A DNA stretch of 64,000 nucleotides from Geosiphon pyriformis (Eukaryota; Glomeromycota; Glomeromycetes; Archaeosporales; Geosiphonaceae): positions 124,001-188,000 of the forward strand of contig JAAOMT010000031.1 in NCBI GenBank assembly GCA_016748015.1. Reading direction: 5' to 3'. The notes below the pieces were generated by a model. That model was not told where the DNA came from. It did no database searches and saw nothing but the letters and a program-made list of their open reading frames with translations. Made by a program: the position numbers and the translations under genes. Within the stretch, counting starts at the first letter, position 1. Each line of letters begins with the position of its first letter. This document shows, piece by piece, positions 47,817-60,206 of this stretch.

Positions 47817-49318
47817 CTAAATTTATTTATGGTTTTAAAATAAGATTTTTATAGTTATAATTGGCTTTTTTTTTAATATAAACATTAATTACAACAACAT
47901 ATTTTTTAAGATAAACCAAAATTAATTACTGGTTGTATTGTTAAATATAGTTTTTTTAACAAATTATTACTGGTTTTAAAAGCAAAACAAAATATGTTTT
48001 TAAATACATTTTTTACCAATTAACTTATTAAGTCATTTAATTTTAAAAATTAAACTAACTAATAAAAACAAAATTAACTTTTTTTTTTATTTTTTAATAT
48101 TGTTTTTTGATAATACTTAAAAAATAATTTACAGTTATCAAAAATTTTTTAAATAAATGACTTTTATTTTAATAGTACTATATATAAAATTAAACTGACT
48201 TTAATTAATTTTTGTTTTATTTGCTATCTGATTTTGTTGGGCTTAAATTAGTTTTAAAAGGCAATATTAAATTGTTTTGTGTAAATTTTGTATTTAAATT
48301 TTTTTTGATTATTATTATTAAAATTTTTTTTGGTAATTTTTTTTTTTAATTATACTTAAAATTGTAAAATCTTTTATGATAGCTTTTGTTTTTTTTTCTT
48401 TGTTATTGTATTTTATAAATTTTTTTGAATAAATTTTTTAATAACATTAAAAATACTCTTAGTGTTTTGGTATTGTTATTTTAATTAAGTTAAAATTTGT
48501 TGAATTATAATAATATACTATTTTTTATTTTAAAAAAATTTTTTATTGCTATTATACTTATTTGCTAATTTATATTGATAAAAAAAATTATTACTTTAAA
48601 AATTAAATTAGTCAATTTTTTTTGGTTATATTGCTTTTAAAATTAGTAACTTAATTTTTTAAGTTGGTAATTATACATGTTTTATTTTGTTGTTATAATT
48701 TTTAAGTTTTTAAAGTTTTAAATATTGCTGTTATAAAAATTGATATTTTATATAAGTATTATATTTAATAAAAAACTTTTAAATATTATTGTTATTACAA
48801 ATATTAAAAATTAAATTATTTTAGTTTTGAATTATAAGATATTATTATTATTATTATTATTTTAGGTTTTTTTTAAGTTTGCTAATAATTTTAAGTTTTT
48901 TGTTTTATTTTTTGATAATACAAAATTTTATGTCAAAATTTTTGTTTTTTTAATTTTTTTTGTTAATATATTTTTGGCTATCTTTTTTATTAATTATATA
49001 ATTAAATTTAAGTTGATTTTTTGGAATTTTAAATCGGAATTTGACTATTTTAATTAAGTTTGTTGTTAATCTAATTAATAAATTAATACTTTGGTTATTA
49101 TTTTGTTAAATACTTTTTTTGCTTTATATATAAAACTTAAATATAAAATTGGTATTATTTAAAATAAAGTATTTGTTTTTAATAAAGTTATTAATAAGTT
49201 TTCTTGAATATAATCTTAATTAAAACTAAATATAATTATAATATTGATTAAATAAAAAATTTTAATAATCTTCTTAATAATAATATTTATATTATATTAA
49301 TTATTCTTTAAAAATATA
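46860..49318 (+). pseudogene. AT-decayed LINE relic including ORF1 remains
   Basis: Very AT-rich. The part 48230-49000 resembles 62830-63600 nucleotide by nucleotide, and its plus-strand translation (DFVGLKLVLKGNIKLFCVNF, NIKNTLSVL, KIKLVN) looks like a decayed LINE ORF1. The stretch 47365-47470 similarly matches 61670-61840. A TTA microsatellite interrupts it. Composition changes abruptly at about 49318, where the better preserved LINE copy begins. Confidence 0.55.
47666..47815. repeat. (TTA)n microsatellite
   Basis: About 150 bp of ATT/TTA repeats with scattered TTG units. Confidence 0.95.
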
Positions 49319-52046
49319 GGTTTGACTAATGGATATCATGTTCATGATAGTTTGGATCAGAAGGAGGTTTTCTCACCTCTTCTATGGCACATTTTCTATG
49401 ATTCACTTTTGTGCAAAATTAAGCAACAAGGGAGTGTTTGTGGATACAAATTGAATTCTCATTTTATTTCCAAAACTAGCTGGGCCAAATCTCAGGCTGG
49501 GTTGATTAAGTTTTTTGTAGCAGGTGTTTTTGTTGATAATACCATATGGGTTGGTAGTAGCCAAGCCACTACACAGCACATACTTGATGTAACTAGTGAG
49601 TTTTTTGAATTTAATGACATTTTCATTAATAATAATAAGACTATGGCCATTCCTATTAACTGTTGGGTTGAGTCCCTATATCTGACTATTAGTGGCTTGC
49701 CAATTTTTATTGCTAAAAAGAGGGAATCTCACCATTATCTGGGCATTTTTTTGTTATCTGAGAGTTTATTAAAGCCTAATTTGGCTAAGGCCCATTTAGA
49801 CGTTCGATTTTTTGTTAATCTTGTCATGAGGAAGGCAATTTCAAATAAGCAGTTTACATATTTAGTGTCTGCTGTCCTTTTTCTGATTGTTGGCTACAGG
49901 ACTCAGTTCTGCTATATTTCTTTCAGTGTGTATAATAAGTGAGATGCTCTAATTCAAAAGGGTCTAAAATCTAAATCTGGCCTTCCACATGACTTTCCGA
50001 GTGATGGAATCTATTATCTTTCTTTGTATGGTTTAAAATTTTTTGAGCAGATCCAGGCTGAAAGCAAATTTGCTTCTGTGGTTTCTTTTGCTAATTTAGT
50101 TGAAATCTTAGATCAGTTGTTTTCTTACAGGTTTCATGATCTTTAAGTTCTCAGTTGGTGTTCTCGTCACTCTTTGGTGTTCCCGACTTGTATTGGCATC
50201 ACCTCTTCAAATAGTTTTTTGGCAGGTGTGGTTTGTATTTTTTTTGGGTGTGATTTGTCATTGAACAATTCTCTGTTTTGTGTCTTTTGTCTTCGGGAAG
50301 ACACCCCTATTTTTCTTGTTCTCGGCAAGCCCAATTTTCTCAAATGTGTCTCCTCATTCAAGTGTTATGGTATCGCGTTTGTGGAGCAGCTTTATGATCG
50401 AAATAGTGTTGTTTTTAGTTGGAAAGCTTTCAAGTATTGGAAGAGGCTAGATCCCCGTGGATTCATTCCTTTATGGTTTGATCTCTCTGTTTGTTTTCTC
50501 AGTGGTGCTGTGCCTTTTTCTGTTGAATCTTTGTTTGGGAATAATTGTGCCCTATTTGATGTTTATTAATCTTGTGGTTTTGGTGTTGTTTGTGATAATC
50601 TGTTGAATGTTAATGCGGCTTGCCTTTCTGTATATACGGATGGGTCTCTGAGTGGTTTGAGAACTCGTAATATGAAGGCTGGTACTGCTGTTTTTTTTGA
50701 GAACATTAATTTAGGTTTGGGCATAAGCATGTCTGGTCTAGTTTCTTCTACAATGGTGGAGTTGCAAGTCATTTCTTTGGCTTTTGAGTGTGTTCTTTCT
50801 TCTTGTTCAGTTAACTTGTTCTCGGACAGCCAGGCTGCTTTGGATGCTTGCAAGTCTGAGTCTCTGTTGGTTTGTCTGGATTTCAGAAATCAGTGTTGGA
50901 TTAAATGTTGTCACATTGCTAATATTATTTGTCAGAAAAATTTGGATGTGAATTGGATCAAAGTTAAAGGTCATTCAGATATCCTAAGCAATGTGTGAGC
51001 TGATGCACTTGCTATGAATGCTGCCTCTTTTTCTTGGCAGCTGCCCCATATAGTCAGTGAATGTTTTCTGAAGGCTGGTGGTACTGCATTATCTGGTAAT
51101 TCAAGACATTTTGTCCGTGGTGTTTTCCAGTTTGTTTATCAAGCACGTTGGAAGATTGGCTTTGGTTCTGAAGTTGTGGTGGATAGTTTGCAGAGTGAAA
51201 TTGATTGGTCCAAGTCTTCTTTGGTGTGGCACCCGGATTCTCACATGGCTGCTGGTTTTACTAGTGTGCAGACAGCCAGCTTTCAGACATATTTCATGAA
51301 GGCCCTGCACCATTGTCTTCCTGTTGCTGTGTGTAAGCACCTGTATGATAAGTGTTACCCTAGTATGGTTTGTTTGTTCTGTGGCAATATCAAGATTTCA
51401 GACCATGTCTTTTTCTGTTTTTTTGATACTGCTGGTTATGCTCAATTGATAGATATTCATGTGGATGTCTGAGCGGTGCGTTCTGGTTTGTCTTGTTCTT
51501 CTTTGTGTGTTTCTTGATTGTTGTTGATTTGCAGCTCTGATGTGACAATTGGTGTGGCTCTGTGTAAGGGCTTTGTTTTCAATGATTTGTATTATGAGTC
51601 TGTTTCTGTTTACAAGGATCCTAAGGTGGCAGTTTTTAATGTTGTGGATTTTGTTTGCAAGTTTTGTCTTGCATTCTATGATGATATCTGGCTGGTCCAT
51701 GCAAGACACTGGACCATTATAAAGAAGAATAAGCTAATTCTACATAATGGCTCTGTCCCTGTCTCTATTTCCAGTTTTGCTTTCCGGCTTTTAGTTGGTG
51801 TAGTTAGGTTGTTGGGTATTGCAGATGCACTCAGCATTAGTTTTGGGTTTTGCAAGTCTTGTTTATTTTTTGTGGATATTAGTAATGTGGTTTCTGTTGG
51901 TATAAGTGCATAGTGTTGTTCTAACTGGTCTGAATAACTGGTCACATGTAGGAAAAGCATAATTCACACCTAGTTTAGATCATTTGAATGATGTATAGTT
52001 CTAGGTAGCATTTGAACTTCACTCATTAAAAGAGGAAAAAAAAAAA
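49319..52046 (+). mobile_element. 5'-truncated LINE (RT C-terminal part, RNase H, 3' end)
   Basis: Non-LTR retrotransposon copy. The frame starts inside RT (LTNGYHVHDSLDQKEVFSPLLW). The polymerase motif reads FVDN at 49529-49540, where FxDD is expected. After a stop at 49940 comes a connecting region, then RNase H at about 50620-51010 (VYTDGSLSG, MVELQVISLAF, FSDSQAAL, KVKGHSD) and a C-terminal region with a CLFCGNIKISDHVFFC zinc-type motif near 51372-51420. Stops at 49940, 50143, 50995 and 51470 fit TGG, CAA, CGA and TGG ancestors respectively. Coding ends at 51911, and the copy ends in an A-run at about 52036-52046, the expected LINE tail. Confidence 0.82.
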
Positions 52047-52049
52047 TAT

Positions 52050-53202
52050 AAACTAATTAATATTAAATTTAATTTAAATAAAGCTGTTAAATAGTAAAAT
52101 AAATTTATTGTAAATAGTAATTTTTTAGTTGTGATTTTACATAAAATGAGTTTTTAAAGAAAGTTTTTTTTTATAAAATTAATATAATTTAATTTAAATT
52201 GGACTTATATTTAATTACATATAAAAAACATATAAACTATATTTAATTTAAATTATTTAGTTTAACTTATTATATTAGATATATTATAATTAAAAAAAAA
52301 TCAAATATTTAAAAACCATTCTTTTTAATTAATTAAAATAATAATTATTAAAAACATTAATAAAAATTACTTACTTTTTATTTATTATTTTTATAAATAT
52401 AGTCTAATTATTACTTAAAAATCTATAATTATATAAAATTTTATATTAAATATGATTTATGTTTTTTCTATATGTAATTAATTACTTGGATTAATTAAAA
52501 CAGCATTATATACTTAATTTATCTATTATAATAAAGTCATATAAAAAACTGAAATATATACTGATTAAATAAAAATACAATTCAAAACAAACATATATAT
52601 TCAATCTGATGTTAAAATTGTAAATTATTTTAAGAGAATACAAAAATAATAAACCAAAAATAATTAAACCACAAATTTATTACATAATAAGAGATTATAT
52701 ATTTTATAATACATTCTTAATTTAATAGCCAGCAATTATATAACAGATCTATAACTCTCAACAAAATCTTAGATTAAATTAATAACTAACAAATTACTAT
52801 TAGATTCAATGCTCAACAAATATATTATATTAATTATTCATTTTTTTATTATAAAATCTTTAGTTAGTAACATATATAAATAACTTAAAAACTTAGTTTT
52901 ATATAAAAATTAAAGCACTTCACAATTAGTAGTATAAACATTTAGCAAATTAGTTTATTCTTAAATAGTATTTAAAATTAATTCTTTCTTAATATAATTA
53001 TTATAAATATATAAAAACATATAGTTAAAGTTCTTAATCAATTCATATTGAATACACAATATACTAGAATAACTTGAATTGTATAATCTTTTTTTCTTGA
53101 CCACAGACAAGTAATAGTACAAAGTTTTTATAAAATAAAACTAAAATGCCACAAAGCAAAGCTAGTAAAGTTAAAACAAACTCAACTATTAGAATACTAT
53201 AT
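52050..53202 (-). pseudogene. Minus-strand LINE relic, downstream part
   Basis: The minus strand near 52990-53202 reads FYFIKTLYYYLS and RLYNSSYSSILCIQY, which parallels TYFMKALHHCLP and HLYDKCYPSMVCLFC of the LINE at 51280-51390. It continues the relic found at 60911-61600 on the other side of element C. The rest towards 52050 is too AT-rich to align with confidence. Confidence 0.6.
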
Positions 53203-53881
53203 TGTTACAATTAAACTTATATTTTTTATTAATTATTACATATATTAGCCACTAATGTTATATAAATTAGCCACTTTATTTTTAGAAAGTGATTATTGAC
53301 CTGATCATTAATCTGATTATTAACCTAGTTATTGACCTAATTATTGACCACTTTTGATAGCTATATAAGTGATGAATTTCTTAGCTGTAGAAAAGCATAT
53401 AGAAATTAAAAGAAAAAAATAAAATAAAATAACAACTTCATTTCAATTCTTTTCTTATCGCTAATTTTCTTTTTTCTATCTTTAAGTATCCAAATATCTT
53501 GGAATAAAAGACTACTTGTTGGTTATTTTCTAATTTTTTTCTGAAACATGTAATTGCAGCATTTAAAGATTATTGAATAAAACATAACTGAAGAGTACAT
53601 CTGATATCTAATATTGAATTTTAAGAGCACTAATGTGAAGCATAGAATTATACCAGTATGTGATCATTTATTAACAGTACAGACTATCCATCTACCTTTA
53701 AATTCTCTGGTTATCTTTTAAAAAGTACAGCAACTGAGATATTTTATGAGACTGATCTCGCATATTGAATTTTTACTCATTTAATTCATTCCTTAAAGTT
53801 GAAATTCTTTTGATTATTTTTATTATCTTACAATCCTGTTCTCCCTTGCTATCTGTTAGCTTGTTACTCCAACCCATAACA
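53203..53881 (+). repeat. 5' LTR of element C
   Basis: TGTTAC at the start and TAACA at the end; 679 bp, directly repeated at 60207-60910. Contains five 12-bp units of the type GATTATTGACCT (about 53289-53350) and a CTATATAAG TATA box at 53362-53370. Bases ATAT precede it and also follow the 3' LTR, a possible 4-bp target duplication. Confidence 0.92.
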
Positions 53882-53887
53882 TAAAAG

Positions 53888-53904
53888 TAGTGCTCCCTGT
53901 AAGG
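53888..53904 (+). other. Primer-binding site of element C
   Basis: TAGTGCTCCCTGTAAGG, six bases after the LTR end, matches the sites of A and B. Confidence 0.5.
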
Positions 53905-54039
53905 TTGTCAAATTCCACTTTGTTTTCTATTGTATGGGTAATTATTCATATCTGCCACAACAATCAGAAGAACACTTTAAAGCACATAACAAAAATGATC
54001 TAGACTTTATTGAACTTAATCCTTTGCCCTCCTGCTTGA

Positions 54040-55476
54040 TTTGCTTCTCTATTGAAAAATAATCCAGTAGACAATTCCAAGACTTTTGGAACTGGTTCCT
54101 GAATGAGTATTCAGCTGAAACCTATACAGCCTACACAACCTATTACTTTGACCAAGCTTATTTTGAAGACAACTTTGAAGAAAAAAACAACAGTATCAAT
54201 CAACTTTTATACTTCACAACTTTTGAACAACAGCTCCCTGATTTTAAATATCTGAATCATCAAATCCATATTTGGATTGCTGTTCATTAAGCAACTAAAA
54301 CTCCTTTTAAAACAGAAGAAGAAAGCTACCAAACTGCTCCTGTTTTTGATCTTTTATTAAGTGAATCAGATTTATCTACACAAACAGTTATTCCTGAACC
54401 AATGGCTAATGACCCTATACAACAAAACATTCTGATCACTCTCCAAGGCATACAAACTGCTTTAAGGCAAAGAAACAATATCCCACTACTATTATTCAAA
54501 GATAATACACAAAATCCAATTAAATAGTTAGATAACTTTGAAAAAATAACCACAGCCAACCAATATGATAATGAATACAAGTTCCAAATTGTTGGTGGCT
54601 ATCTTCAAGACTCTTCTGCTACTTGGTTCTTACAAAAAACCAATGCTAATGCTCAGCAAAGAATTATTAAATGGCACCAGCAAATACTGAAGAAGACAAT
54701 ATTTTTTTTACTATCTGGTTTGAAATAAAATTTAGAACTCTTATTTTAATATCCAAATGATATATGGAACTAGAAAAAAGAATTCAAGGTCTTGGTAAAA
54801 CTGTAACTAAATATGCAAAAGCAATCAAAAAGTTAATCAAGTGAGTAGACTCTGAAAGAAACTGGACAAAAGAGCAGAAAACTTACTTCTTTATAAGAAA
54901 ATTGAGAACTGATCTTTTATATGCTTTTTGGTCTTTTTTGGCCCTAAAAGACAATTCCACAATAGATATGGCTGTTGAACTAGCCCAATGAATTGAAAAC
55001 AATTAAAAGATGCACTTGGGATCTATGCTTTCAGTTTTTGTTCCTGCTTCTGTTATGGCTCTTGCTCCTCAAATGGCTGCCACTTTTTTTACTGCTTAAA
55101 CTTCAGATCTCAATAAACAATTAATAAATAGACTCACAGCCAATCTTGTCCAGTTATTAAAACCCTTAGCTCAAGCAGTCAGAGAAAATTAACAAACTCA
55201 AAGACCCAGATTTAAACTCCATTTTAATTAGTTCCAACAACCTCTTTATTAAAGACAACAAAATTGTGGCCCACTTGTATGTTATCACTGTAAATTAACT
55301 GGATATTTCTTTAGAGATTGCAACAATTTTCTTTTACTTCTTCCAGCTCTCAGAAACAATAACAATTAAAATAACAAAATCATCAACAATAATGTCTTTA
55401 ATCAAAGACCCAATCATGCCAACATCAATTTCTTTGGACAGAATTCTTTAGTTAAAGCCACTGTTTATCAGTCTTT
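54040..55476 (+). pseudogene. Element C Gag
   Basis: The frame opens near 54047 (FQDFWNWFLNEYSAETY) and contains a capsid segment (LDNFEKITTANQYDNEYKF, about 54525-54590). Stops at 54289 (a CAA-type position) and 54526 (a Trp-type position) interrupt it, and later parts are frame-shifted. The zinc knuckle at 55280-55321 reads CYHCKLTGYFFRDC, where the His is Tyr (CAC/CAT to TAT). Confidence 0.75.
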
Positions 55477-55479
55477 AAA

Positions 55480-56511
55480 TTGGTAGGTGCATCTCCAAAA
55501 GGTGAGAGTGCAAGCCAACCAGAAGAAAACTTTTTTTATGTTTTTAGCCCAACTAATAATGACCATAATATAAATGAATTAGCAATCAACACCTCTGAAT
55601 TAACAAAAAAAAAGAAGAAAGCCAAGGTTGATTTTATTCTGGACCCAAACAAGGCATCTAAATTAACTGTTAATAACAATGAGCCATCAAAGACTAAAGT
55701 CTTTAAGAATTCTCCAAAGTTAGAACTCCCAGAAATTGTACAAAAATCTGGACCTTATTTTGTTGTCAAAGATCTCATGGAAACACCTGTTTATATTACT
55801 TTTGGCCAGTTAATAACCCATCCCCAATTCAGAAAAGATCTTTGCAAATTTTTAATTCCCAAGAAAAAGACACCAAAGACCAACAAACACTCATGTCAGG
55901 CTGGACTTGCTGATAATAGCAATGTTACCCCTCTCATTTGTAAAGCCCAAGTGGCTGGTTATTTCATTAATCTGATCCTGGACAGTGAATCATTTGTTAG
56001 CATTATTGCCAAACACTTCTTAAAAGCAATTGGCAGAAAAATTAATAAACTGTCTACAAGACCAATCACCAATGTACATAGTGATAAAAAGAAAGATCTG
56101 GGCATAGCCAAAGCTGTTTCTGCCCAAATTAATGGCATCAACATTGAAACTAACATGGAAGTATCTGAAGTAAAAGAATACACCATAATAGTTGGCAATA
56201 AATGGCTTAAGAAAGCAAAAGCTTTGCTTGATTATAAACTTTGTAAACTGACTATCAGATGTGGTGAAAAACCTATTGTGGTTAAGTGTTACTATTGGAC
56301 AACTCTTCTAATACTCAAACAAAGCCAAGAAGAAAAGCAATCAGACAAATCAGATGATGAAAAAAGTGAAAAAGATAATAAACAAGAAGAACAAAAAGAA
56401 ACTACTGAACTTGCCTACACCATTTTTACCAGCAATAGCAAGCCATTAGATAATGTCAAAGCAGATAAAGAAGGAATCATGATAAATGGCAAGCTGATCT
56501 GCTGGCCCTAA
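55480..56511 (+). pseudogene. Element C protease ORF (343 aa)
   Basis: Long open frame. After a Lys/Asn/Ser-rich segment, residues about 150-260 form the protease: FINLILDSESFVSIIAKHFL, with DSG changed to DSE at 55981-55989 (GGA to GAA), then EYTIIVGNKWLKKAKALLDY. The tail is Glu/Lys-rich. Unlike A and B, no Cys-rich region or dUTPase follows; the sequence passes to RT after about 450 bp. Confidence 0.8.
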
Positions 56512-56519
56512 TATGATAT

Positions 56520-58260
56520 TCTCAGAAAAATCTTTGACAGAAAGCCTGGCAAAAAAACAAAATACAGTTATTGGTAGCATGATTCTTGTGTTTGGTGCTG
56601 GTGCAATAAACCATTGTATTCTCCTAGTGATAAATGCATGTCTTGTCTAATTTATTACAAAAATTGGAAACCAATCAGCTTAATACTATGAAGAAATAAA
56701 AGAAGTCCAAAAGTCTTTTGAGAATGAACCACTTAAGATCCAATTATTAATTATAGAACAAAGAGAACTCTTCCCTAAAGAAAAAAAAGTGGACATTGAA
56801 AACCTATTGGCTAAAAATAGCCCAGTTATATCCAAAGAAAGTAATGCTTCTGGACCCACTTATGCAATACAACATATTATTACCACCAGAAAAACTTGTC
56901 CCATCCACTTGAAGCCCTATTAATCTAACTATCGAAATGATGAATTTATTAAGAAAGAAATAAACCAGATGAAAAATTTTGGATTCATACAAGAAACCAA
57001 GAGTGAATGGGCATTTTCAGTTGTAGTAATATTCAAGAAAGATGGAACTCTATGCTTCTGTGTTGACTACTGTCAATTAAATGCTATTACTATAAGAGAC
57101 ATATATCTATTTTCCAAAATTGATGCAATGCTGAATAAATTCAATAGTGCTGCTTTTTTCTCAACCATTGACTTAACTGCTAGATTCTGGCAAGTAAAGA
57201 TGGATCCAGAAAGCAGAAAGAAAACTGCTTTCATTATCAAGTATGGCACCTATGAATTTACAGTCATGTCTTTTAGTCTTATCAATGTCTTTCTCACTTT
57301 TTAATGCCTAATAGACAAAGTATTTGAATCAGTAAAAGAAAACTTTGTTCTGGTCTACTTAGATAACATAATAGTCTACTCAAAAACCTGGGATGAACAC
57401 CTTGAACATTTGCAGAAGGTTTTTGACCTGCTCAAAAATGCTGGCCTTAAGATCAACCCAATTAAATCTTTCTTTGAATGCCAATCCACCCAGTTTCTTG
57501 GTTATTTTATTACAAAAGATGGAATTTTTTTTAATACAGCTAAGATTGAAAAAGTTCAAAACATTAGACAACCAATGAATGTTTCTAAACTATGCTTTTT
57601 CCTTGGTTTGGCTTCTTATTATTACAAATTTATCAAAGATTTTTCCAAAATCGCCTTTTCTTTCAATCAACTACTTAAGAAAAATGTTAATTATTACTGG
57701 GGCACTCATCAACAAAAAGCCTTTGAAATTCTAAAGGAAAAACTTGTTACTGAACCAATTCTTAAGCAACTTGATCTGGACCAACTTTTTATTTTCTATA
57801 CTAATACATCTGGCTATAGACTTAGTGCTGTTTTTTTACAGAAAGATGAAAATGGCAGAGAACATGTCATAGCATATACCAGTAGATCTCTTACATTAGC
57901 AGAAAAGAACTATTCAGTAACTAAACAAGAATGCTTAGCAGTAGTTTGGGCTACTAGTTACTGAGACCAATATCTTTTTGGTATGAAATTTTTGGTAGTA
58001 ACAGATCATCAAGTCTTGGTTTGGCTGCACAATAAAAAAAAGCTAGAACACAAACAAATAACTTGCTGGATACTCTACTTAGATGAATTTGACTATGATA
58101 TTTAACATTACAAAAGAGCAAATCATTAAAATGCTGATGCTCTCTCTAGACTTACCATTCAATAATAATACAATCTCTCAAATCAAACCAACCTAATTAT
58201 TAATAACTTCTTTACAAATAAACATAATAATAGACTTAGACAACTACTCTGCCTTAATAA
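56520..58260 (+). pseudogene. Element C reverse transcriptase and RNase H
   Basis: RT from about 56800 shows FKKDGTLCFCVDYCQLN, TIDLTARFWQVKMD, then a stop at 57302, and a YLDN motif at 57356-57367 in place of YLDD (GAC to AAC). RNase H at about 57780-58150 shows FYTNTSGYRLSAVF (first Asp now Asn) and VTDHQVLVW. A stop at 57962 sits at a Trp-type position. The protein is certainly inactive. Confidence 0.85.
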
Positions 58261-58279
58261 AATTTTTGGATAAAGGATA

Positions 58280-59330
58280 ATACCCACCAGAATACACTCG
58301 ATAGCAAAGAGAACATTTGTTCAAACAATCAAATTTTTATTTGATCCACCAGAACCAATTATATAAAAGAAACAAAAAAGATTTTGACCACCTCCAAAGA
58401 GTCATCAGATTTGAAGAAAGAGAAATTGTAATATATAACATGCACACTGACTCATTAGCTAGACATTTTGGAAAAACAAAAACAATTCAGAAAACTTTAG
58501 CTTGTTATTATTGGCCTATCTTGGGAAAAAACATTGCTGAATACATCAAAATCTGTGACATCTGCCAAAAAAGAGGCAAATCTAATCACAAAGAAAATAT
58601 TCATTCAATCTCTGTTGGTCAACTATTTAACAGAATTGATATAGATGTTGTTAGACTTTTAACAATAACTTCTGATGGCAACAGATATATTATCACAACT
58701 ACTGACTATTTTACAAAATGAGTAAAAGCAAGAATTACTCCAAATCAAACAGCAGTCTCAATAGCCAATTTTATTTATAAAGAGATCATCTGTTATTATG
58801 GCTGTCTCAAAGAACTTTTATCTGATAGAAAAAAAGCTTTTCTCAACACACTGGTTGAAGAACTTTGTAGAAAAATGGAAATATATCATAAACTTTCTTC
58901 TCCTTATTACTCTTAAACAAATGGCTTAATAAAACATTTTAATAGAACGCTATGTAAGACTCTAACCAAAACCAGTGAAAAAACAAACTTATGGAACAAA
59001 GTACTGCTTTTAGCTTTGTTTGCTTATAGAACTGTGAATCATGATATAACAAGTTATGAACTTTTTTATTTGCTTTATAGATGCATGACAACACTACCAA
59101 TAGAAACTAATATTAAGATAATACTTTTTGAAGAAATTACAATAGAAAATTACAAAGACATTTTGCAAAAAAAACTTGATACCATTCTTGACTCCTTGGT
59201 AGAAGCACGAATAATTGCTTTTGAAAAGATAAAACAGTTTCAAGAAAAGCTTAAAAAAAAATCTATAAAATACTCTCTTTAAATGTTAATAATTTGGTAT
59301 TGGAATACCATTCAGACAGAAACAATGTCT
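58280..59330 (+). pseudogene. Element C integrase
   Basis: N-terminal zinc region with HTDSLARHFG and CDICQKRG. Core motifs are DIDVV and LLSDRKKAF, with NGLIKHFNRTL where the catalytic Glu is now Lys (GAA to AAA). Stops at 58719 (Trp-type) and 58915 (CAA to TAA, before TNGL) break it. The C-terminal part extends to about 59282. Confidence 0.8.
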
Positions 59331-59484
59331 ATGATAATAAATTCTTTAACCAATGAAAAGAACCCTTTATAGTCAACAAAGTTTTGAACAATGGTTCTTA
59401 TATTCTTCAAAATCAATCCAGAACAATTTTTAATGATCATCTTGTTCATAGTACATAATTCAAGAAATAGTATAAATAACTTAA

Positions 59485-59985
59485 TTGGTTGCCTATTGTG
59501 ATAATACCAACTTAAATAATCAGCAAAAATCAAGTATAAATAAATGCACCATTTTCAAAACAGAAGTATCTTCAATTAACATAAACAATTATTTTCTGGA
59601 TCAAAACATTCAAAATGCTTTCTATACTCTCCATGAGTATTGGATCAAAAACTATTTAAATGCTACTCTGATTATTGGAAAACAGACCACCATAACTGAT
59701 AACAGTGAAAAACATACTGTTATTAGATCAAAGAAAACTACTATTAAAAGAGAAAAAATTGGTAGCAAAATAGATAAATATTTGTTGAAAAGTATAATAG
59801 CAGCTATACTCCCACCTTCCAGCACAATTGGAAAAACACTCCAAAAAATTTTACCTATAGACAAAAACTTGACATATGAAAGGCAATTAGAACTCTATGG
59901 TTGCCTTGAAAAAATCATAGAAAATATGAAATTCATGAAGAAAACAACTTTAGAGATACAGGCAGAAATTTTGGGCATTATATAG
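59485..59985 (+). CDS. Element C 3' ORF of unknown function (166 aa)
   Basis: Open frame between integrase and 3' LTR, in the position of the A 3' ORF but without sequence similarity that I can see. Lys/Ile/Thr-rich, with one moderately hydrophobic stretch (SIIAAILPPSSTIG) and a helical C-terminal part. The upstream half may extend through 59300-59480 by reading across stops. No domain recognised. Confidence 0.5.
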   Translation: MVAYCDNTNLNNQQKSSINKCTIFKTEVSSININNYFLDQNIQNAFYTLHEYWIKNYLNATLIIGKQTTITDNSEKHTVIRSKKTTIKREKIGSKIDKYLLKSIIAAILPPSSTIGKTLQKILPIDKNLTYERQLELYGCLEKIIENMKFMKKTTLEIQAEILGII

Positions 59986-60195
59986 TTAGATGTTCCAAGA
60001 GTTTTAATTATTGCTAAAAGAGCCAAAACTTTAATACAAAGATTTGGTCTTTTAAATACAAAACTTATTTCACCTTAAGTATTATATATCCTATTCACAA
60101 AAGACTTTAACAAACTAATTAGCTTTGAGTTAAATAAAACTCTTTAAATAGATTATATTATGAATAGTTTGATTTTGCCAGAGCTTAATCTTTTT

Positions 60196-60206
60196 GGAGA
60201 AAATAA
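60196..60206 (+). other. Polypurine tract of element C
   Basis: GGAGAAAATAA lies immediately before the 3' LTR, the place where plus-strand synthesis is primed. Confidence 0.5.

Noticed and set aside
47666-47854. 62-codon frame of Leu and Tyr
   Set aside because: Encoded by the TTA microsatellite.
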